This document shows positions 58,311 through 64,000 of a DNA stretch of 64,000 bases, one piece after another. Made by a program: the position numbers and the translations under genes. Position 1 is the first letter of the stretch. Each line of letters begins with the position of its first letter. This DNA comes from Cryptomeria japonica (Eukaryota; Streptophyta; Pinopsida; Cupressales; Cupressaceae), in contig NC_081409.1 in NCBI RefSeq assembly GCF_030272615.1, positions 913,631,840 through 913,695,839 on the forward strand. The letters run 5' to 3'. Under the pieces are notes generated by a model. It was not told the origin of the DNA, ran no database searches, and worked only from the letters and a program-made list of their open reading frames with translations.

Positions 58311-59523
58311 TGTAGACACCTAAAAATGTCTCATTGATCATGTACTAATTACTCATCTAATTAGTTAAATAATTATTTAATTATTTAATTTATCGTATTC
58401 TTCTAATTTCATATTTCCTCATCATCTTACTAATTATTCTATTTCTTATTCTTTCATCGTTTAATCATTTAACCATTTTTTAATGTTAATTAAATATTTA
58501 TTATTTAATTAATTCTGATTAATTCCCCAATTTAAATAATCTTTATTATTTAAATAAATTAATTCTCAATTTCTATCTCTATTCATCTAATCATTCAACC
58601 CTTTTCTAAATATTAATTAAATATTTATTATTTAATTAATTATGATTTAATTCCTTTAATTCAAATAACCTTTATTATTTAATTAAATTCTATTTCTAAA
58701 TAACTAAAAAGTTTCTTTAAATTATTTAATTAACTAATTAATTCTTCCGAATCCCCAAATTCTCATTTCATTTAATTTCACATTTCTTCTAATTTCAATT
58801 ACATGTGCATGATTTCAAAAATACAATTTGAAAATCAAAGTCAAGTTCTAAATATATTCAAATACTAAATTGAATTTAAAATAAATTCAATTATTTGAAT
58901 TAAAATCTCATGCAAAGATTAAGTTGAAAATCTAAGTCAAAGTGCAAGCACATGCTAAATTAATTAATTCAAGCAATTAATTAATTAAATCATTATCTCT
59001 CCAATCTCTATTTCCATCTTTTAGTTAGCTTTTTCTAAATAAAAATTTCTTTGTCATCTTCTTAATTTCCTCCAATCATTCTTTTTCTTCCTTCAGTTAG
59101 CTTTTTCTCAATCAGTTAACTCCTTTAATCTATTCAATCTATTTTGTTTCACCTCTAAATCAGCAGTTCAATTATTAATTTTCATGTGAGCTCACCTGAG
59201 TTCCACCTTTCAATCAGTCAATCTCTATTTTCACTCCTCAATACTGGACAATTACTCTGAATCACGAACTTTGAATCTTTGTGTCATTTGTAGGTTGCCA
59301 GCACGATATCTAAGAGCCATCATACCATAGAGAAGAGAAGAACAATGGAAGTTATACGCAGTCACGGAATAGGGAGTTTTGATTGATTTAATTTATAATT
59401 CCTATTTTAATTTGATTGTGTTATTTTGTTGTCTGTTTGTTAAAATTCTTTGATTAGATAGGTATTTGTGATTTCCCTTTGCTTCTAATTGATATATTTT
59501 AAGGATGAATTTTACATGTGACA
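58311..59523 (+). repeat. E: 3' LTR (1213 bp)
   Basis: Same ends as the 5' LTR. Clearly diverged from it by substitutions and by a deletion of about 50 bp near 59205-59220 that removes the segment holding the TATA box in the 5' copy. Confidence 0.95.
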
Positions 59524-59579
59524 TCCATATCCTTAATCTTGACAACCAATGGGGTAGAAATACTAGAAGCTAAAGTCAT
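59524..59579 (-). pseudogene. F: second ORF, N-terminal start
   Basis: The ATG at 59579 (minus strand) opens MTLASSISTPLVVKIKDMD, which is cut by element E and resumes at 33454. The Ser-rich start resembles the MASTSHSSSSAP start of element G's ORF2. Confidence 0.65.
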
Positions 59580-61129
59580 TTTGAACTTAGGGTTTGCAGA
59601 ACTAATAGTCTAGAATAGATAAATACCTTAATTTGCAATCGGGCACTGGAATTTACTTTAGGATCACTAAAATTGTTGTTGAGATCACCAAATAGCTTTT
59701 CTCTTCTTCTTTGTACTATTCTCTTGACTGATTGTGACAAATGAAGCTTTCAAATGCCCTTTTATCCTTCGAAAACCTAATTATTCAATAAATGCTCCAA
59801 CTAGCTACCTTGATTTTCATGGAGTCACTTACCAGAGCATCAAATATTCTCTGAAACATTTGGATATCATCTGCACATATGATTTAAGCCTTTTGCAACC
59901 TTCCATAATTGATTGCAGATCACCAAAGAGGGGGTTCTTAGAATCTGCATGAAAAGTTCTCCCTAAGGCATAAAGCCCAAGTTACCAGATGAAGATCTTG
60001 CACCGGATTTAGGTGCAGATCCATTGCCTGATTTAGATTCATCTTTTCTAACCCACATCTTCTTGTGTTTGTCTCTGATCTCTTCTACCTTTGCCTTTGC
60101 CTTCTCATCTGATTTGTTCTTGTCTACCAGAGCACTATTCTTGCTTCTGCAGTACTTTGCAATGTGACTGGTTTTGTTGCATGCAAAACAAACAACATTT
60201 CTCTGCATAGGTTTGAAGTTCATCTAATTTGGTCTCATCCTGCACTGGTTAGAGATATGTCCAAACAACCCACAAGCATAGAACCTCTTGTTTTAGAAGC
60301 TATTCATTACTACTCTACACATATTTGACTTGTGACCAAAATTATTGCATATAAAATACTGACTGTTAAAGGTAGGAATATTATTCATGTTGTTCATTCC
60401 ATTATTCATCCTACTTCTGCATTGATTCGCCATATGACCAAATTTATTGCAAGTAAAGTATCTACTATTGAATTTATGGGAATTAGGTTGTCTTACCAAA
60501 GGATTCTTGCTCTTCTTCAGATCAGGTTTTGCATTACTTTGTCTAGATCAGGGGGATTCACCTTTCTCAAATCCAAGTCCTCTCATGTCCTTTCCATGTC
60601 TCTAACTTTCTAGCATCTCATCAAGCCTTACTGAGCTAGCTTTGAATTTGTCTTTGTAATCATTAGCAGTAGCAAGTTCATCCCTTATGGCAGCAATCTA
60701 TCTTTCAAGCTCTTGACCATTATTCCTTGACTATGTCATCTCAAGCTTCAACTCATCATTCACATAGGTAAGCCTAAAGCATTCATCAGCTCTTTCCCTC
60801 AATGATTGTGCCATATTCTCTTCAAGGCAACATTATCTCTCTCAAGCTTGTCATATTCATTACCTTTACCCTAATTTTCCATAATTTGATCTTCTTTCTC
60901 CTAACCTTCTCCATCAATTATTTCCTCTTGTCCCTTGATGTGCTCACTTGATCCTTCAATTCATTAATGAAATCATCAACAACATTCAAGTTTCTTTTCA
61001 AAGAACTGATCTCATTTCTTGTTGCATCAATATCCTCAAGTGCCATAGTGAGCTATCTCTGAAAACTAGAATCCATTCAGTCAATCTCCCGAACCTTCCT
61101 CAAACAGTTAAGATTCCTCATAGGAACTA
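59580..61129 (-). pseudogene. F: gag with coiled coil and zinc knuckles
   Basis: On the minus strand a coiled-coil phrase (ALEDIDATRNEISSLKRNL) begins near 61045. After many stops come knuckles ICNNFGHKSNMC, FTCNKFGHMANQC, YACGLFGHISNQC and CFACNKTSHIAKYC (60320-60160). Some have lost the first Cys or changed GH to SH. A Lys/Ser-rich tail (DKHKKMWVRKDESKSG) follows. The layout matches element G's gag, and damage is heavier here. Confidence 0.8.
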
Positions 61130-61144
61130 GGATCTGATACCAAT
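61130..61144 (-). promoter_or_regulatory. F: primer binding site
   Basis: ATTGGTATCAGATCC on the minus strand lies next to the LTR: the initiator Met-tRNA site with one mismatch (GATCC for GAGCC). Confidence 0.88.
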
Positions 61145-61676
61145 TGTTGGAATCAAGGATCACTGAGAGGGGGGGGGGTGTCAATTAGTGATCAGACTTT
61201 ACTGTAAACCATCAGAAGCATACACTTGAAAATAAAATGCAGCAACATAAAACAATCAACCACAAAATCATAACACCAAATTTTTACGTAGAAACCCAAA
61301 TGGGAAAAACCATGGTGGGATTTGAACCCACAATATTATTCTAGTATGGCTAGTAGAAACACAATATTATAATATGGGGAATGCACAGGTATTCAGGTAC
61401 ATTGCCTAGAGATCACTGCTCAAATACAATAAGGGCTACAACCCCAGAAGGATCATTGCCTTATTGATTAATTATAATGATGAATTACAACAAAATTAAC
61501 TCCAAAACAACATCTACAATTCTTGGATGAGTTCTGGTTAAGTCCCAAATATACTGACTAGATCACTCTATTGTTCAGCTCTGTTATGCCCTGTTCACTA
61601 TCTCGGTTAGCTAACAGATCAAGAATGCGCATGTGAAACTGTGCCAAAAATGGATTCTCGATCACCACTTGTTCGC
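61145..61676 (-). repeat. F: 5' LTR, part left of element H
   Basis: It starts TGTTGGAATCAAGGATCACT on the plus strand, continues with GAGAGGGGGGGG and contains GAAACCCAAATGGGAAAAAC near 61291-61310. It is interrupted at 61676 by H and should continue beyond the window. Confidence 0.82.
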
Positions 61677-62190
61677 TGTTAGAATATTTAATCTTTACTT
61701 AGCCTAGGTTTATTTTTATTTAGTTTAGGATATTCCTTTGGAATTCCTACATGTAATTTGTCCTCTAGTACATGTGTGAGGACAAGTCATTTCTTTTATT
61801 TTCCTTTATTAAGGAATATTAGATTTCCTCCATAAGAGGATGTGAACACATGGCACACACATTTTATGAATGGTGGCATTCATAGATTTGGAGTTACTTT
61901 GTAACTCCTCTCCTCATCTCTATTTAAGAGATGCCTCCTCTCTCATTTCTTCTTAATGACAATATTGTAAAGAGCTTCTTGTTGTCTCTCTCTCTCTCAT
62001 TTTTAGGCATTGCCTCATTCATAATATCACAAGGGGTTTTTCTTTGCTTTTCCCCTTTCAAAAGTTCTTGTGCCTCCTTCTTCACATTTGGGTGATGCTC
62101 CAAGTTTATTGCTTTTCTCTTGGTAACAATTACTTCATCATAAACTTTCTTGGATTAATTTTCCTTTCCTTGCTCTTTTATTTCCTTTCA
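61677..62190 (+). repeat. H: 5' LTR (514 bp)
   Basis: It starts TGTTAGAATATTTAATC and ends TTTCCTTTCA, directly before the primer site. A TATA-like CTCTATTTAAGAG lies at 61918-61930. It is shorter and unlike the other copia LTRs in the window. Confidence 0.88.
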
Positions 62191-62202
62191 TGGTATCAGA
62201 GC
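62191..62202 (+). promoter_or_regulatory. H: primer binding site
   Basis: TGGTATCAGAGC is an exact match to the initiator Met-tRNA primer site. Confidence 0.93.
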
Positions 62203-62423
62203 AGGTTTCTAATCCTTGTTTTAAGTTAACATTGATGAAGGTTACCATTCTGTGGAGTTCACCTTGTTGGAGGCATTCTTGAGAGGAGAAGAAGTTCTTT
62301 TCTAATATTTTCTATTGTGCAGGTTTTAGTTTCAGATTTTAATTTTTTTTTTTCCAAACTTGTTAACAAGTTTGCCTACAGGTTTAATCTCCTATTCTAG
62401 TTAGTTTTTATTAAAAAAAGGGC

Positions 62424-62578
62424 TTTGGAAGGCTTGCCGCCAAAGTTCCTTCTTTCTAGTTTAAATTTAATTATTTTTAAAGTTTTGGAAGGCTTGCCAC
62501 CAAAACTCCGGTGCTAACTTCTTTTCCTGCATACTTTAGATTTCATATTCATTTGTTTTGGAAGGCTTGCCGCCAAAA
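62424..62578 (+). repeat. Three copies of a GC-containing hairpin in H's leader
   Basis: TTTGGAAGGCTTGCCGCCAA(A) occurs at 62424-62444, 62483-62505 (one change, ACC for GCC) and 62556-62578, spaced 59 and 73 bp in AT-rich sequence. Arms TTTTGG/CCAAAA and GGC/GCC can pair. Confidence 0.92.
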
Positions 62579-63744
62579 CAGTTTCTTCATAAAGTTGTTT
62601 CTCTGATTCATATTGCAGGTTCTCACATTTTGTTTACTTGCAAATTTTTTTTTGATTAAAAAAAATATATTTAAGCTAAATTTAAGAAATTTTCTAATTT
62701 CATTCACAGAATACTAACTCTTTTTTAATATCTATTGATCTATTTCAATCTTTGTTTGTGCTTATTTCAGCTGGTTTACTTTACATAATAAATCTTACAT
62801 TTTCTTTGCATTGTTATCTTTGCACATTTATCTGTGTGTTCTTCCAAGTCTGCTTCATGCAACAACAGTTTCTGCAGTATTCGATTAGAAACCGATTGAT
62901 ATACATATTCCCTTGTTTTTTAATGGTTCAAAACGTAGAGATTTTTCTCTATGCAATGCGATTTTTGTATTCAAAGTTCTCTTAAAAGGGAAGTTTTGCA
63001 CAAAACAGTTACCCTGCATAGAATTGGTCAGGTTCATTGCGTACGTCAGAATAAGCATTCCCCAAAAATATATTTTTTAACGGAATGCCATCACATGCAC
63101 ATACGGAGTGAAGAAAGTTCAGTGACAAATGATTTAATATTGCTTCCATAATGTTAACATTTTAAATTGAGAACTTCATAAGTGATATCCAAAGTTTTAA
63201 ATTTATATCTTCAAATTTATTTTTTAGCAAATATAAAAGTTCCATAGCAGCAAAAGTCTTCTGGGGAAAAATTTGGCAAACTAAAATTGCTCCTGCTGCG
63301 CTGAAAACAAGCTACTTCTCCTCGGCGCTCTCTTCTTTGGCGAAATAACTTAGTTTGCAGATCCCTCATTTCTAACTTGCATTTGGTGGATGTCTGCATC
63401 CTACTTTATTCTGATTTACATGCGGAAATAACCCAAACAACGCGTTCATCAAAATTTCAATATCAATCTAATTATATTTGTTATGTTTTTGCAATCGGTA
63501 TCGGGGGATTCTGGTGCATAAACTTCTCCTCTATAATTGGAGATTTTTTGAGAGAATAAACTTCCTTGTTCTGACTGTAACTGACATCAAAACTCCTCTT
63601 ACGGTACCCTCAGATTCTCTAGTTTCACCTGCAAGTTTGTTTTTTCTGTCTGCACGCCTCTGCCTTTCTGTCACCTGTGCAGTAACGCCTCTGTCAATTT
63701 TTGTCATTCATTGCATGCAGGAGCCATTATTTTTTTTTGACCAT

Positions 63745-63840
63745 AACATTTCACGTTGAGTAGCTAAGCTAAGTTTTATAATTTAAGTTTAAGTTTAACA
63801 TTTCACGTTGAGTAGCTAAGTTTTATAATTTAAGTTTAAG
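63745..63840 (+). repeat. 52-bp tandem duplication
   Basis: AACATTTCACGTTGAGTAGC begins at 63745 and again at 63797. The second copy lacks five bases (CTAAG). Further downstream TAAGTTTAAG phrases and the dyad CTAAACT-AC-AGTTTAG (about 63945) continue the low-complexity pattern. Confidence 0.9.
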
Positions 63841-64000
63841 TTTTCTTTAATTTTAACTTTCCTATTCGTATAAGTTTTACCTTACTTTATTTTAAATAAA
63901 AGTTTAAGTTTCTTTTAAGTAAAGTAAAGTCTATTTAAAATAAACTAAACTACAGTTTAGTTTAGTTAAATATTAATTTATTTAAAAAAAAAAAAGGTTT

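Larger units (their letters stand above)
33455..59523 (+). mobile_element. Element E: Ty3/gypsy retrotransposon (Tat-like), host of G, J and K
   Basis: LTRs at 33455-34728 and 58311-59523 both start TGTAGACACCTAAAA and end GACA. A primer site follows the first and a polypurine tract (AAAGAGGGGCAAA) precedes the second. The interior has gag, a DGGA protease, a G-patch protein segment, an RT N-terminus joined to an integrase C-terminus, and an antisense PMD gene. Without its insertions (G, J, K) the element is about 16 kb. Gag and protease motifs and the antisense extra ORF point to the Tat lineage. The lack of RT core, RNase H and integrase core makes it non-autonomous. Confidence 0.93.
32331..61676 (-). 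mobile_element. Element F: minus-strand LTR element with gag and unknown ORF2, split by E and H
   Basis: Visible parts from right to left: LTR (61145-61676, cut by element H), primer site (61130-61144), gag with zinc knuckles (about 61120-59960), start of ORF2 (59579-59524), element E, rest of ORF2 (33454-32331). E's flanks are TCCT and TCCA, an imperfect duplication, but the reading frame of F resumes across E. The 3' part and 3' LTR are not found. It is the same kind of element as G. Confidence 0.8.
61677..64000 (+). mobile_element. Element H: Ty1/copia, 5' LTR and leader, continues past the window
   Basis: The LTR is followed directly by TGGTATCAGAGCAGG (62191 on), a perfect copia primer site, so H is on the plus strand. 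From 62206 to 64000 no gag is recognisable. The leader is AT-rich, has three hairpin repeats (62424-62578) and a 52-bp duplication (63745-63840). The coding part may start beyond 64000, or another insertion may intervene. Confidence 0.85.

Noticed and set aside
1-64000. tRNA, rRNA or other structural RNA genes
   Set aside because: TGGTATCAGAGC matches are primer binding sites next to LTRs, not tRNA genes. No cloverleaf with T-arm and anticodon arm was seen.

Overview
The window looks like repeat DNA from a seed plant with a very large genome. The density of old, nested LTR retrotransposons and the lack of any recognisable host gene suggest a gymnosperm such as a conifer, but the sequence alone does not fix the species. 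I see no intact protein gene, tRNA, rRNA or CRISPR array. Nearly all of the 64 kb can be assigned to mobile elements inserted into one another, and several joints are proven by target-site duplications (TSDs).

Left stack (1-29703). A LINE (25248-29703, + strand, ORF2 only) is cut at its left end exactly where the LTR of Ty1/copia element B ends. B (4812-25247, - strand) is itself broken three times. Element A, a + strand Ty1/copia copy that runs off the left edge (1-4811), sits in or beside B's 3' LTR. Element C (5362-8030, TSD ATCAC) splits B's RNase H. Element D (12867-25042, TSD CCAAG) splits B's 5' LTR. C and D carry no pol genes. D has about 940 codons of a Pro/Ser/Gln-rich reading frame of unknown function.

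Middle (29704-32330). This AT-rich stretch is probably a solo LTR or LTR fragment. Within it, 30060-30615 is an almost unbroken series of inverted repeats, many opened by CTTGG and closed by CCAAG, lying just before a TATA-like run. This is the most unusual signal in the window.

Right stack (32331-64000). Element F (- strand, initiator-Met-tRNA type primer site) is split by element E, a 26-kb Ty3/gypsy element (33455-59523, + strand). E has gag, a DGGA protease and a G-patch, then a deletion that removes the RT, RNase H and integrase core and joins the RT N-terminus to the integrase C-terminus in frame. Downstream on the opposite strand E carries a broken gene with a plant mobile domain (PMD) and its own TATA box. 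Element G (40504-48072, TSD GAAAG) and two solo LTRs (J 49352-50729, K about 56838-58234) are inserted in E. G and F share an unusual layout: a coiled-coil gag with four zinc knuckles plus a second long ORF of unknown function, and no pol genes seen. Element H, a + strand copia, starts at 61677 inside F's LTR and runs off the right edge.

Nothing here works as an operon. The gene products named are those of retrotransposon replication (gag capsid, protease, integrase, RT/RNase H), all interrupted by stops and frameshifts. The pol-less families C, D, F and G would have depended on proteins supplied in trans by autonomous relatives.
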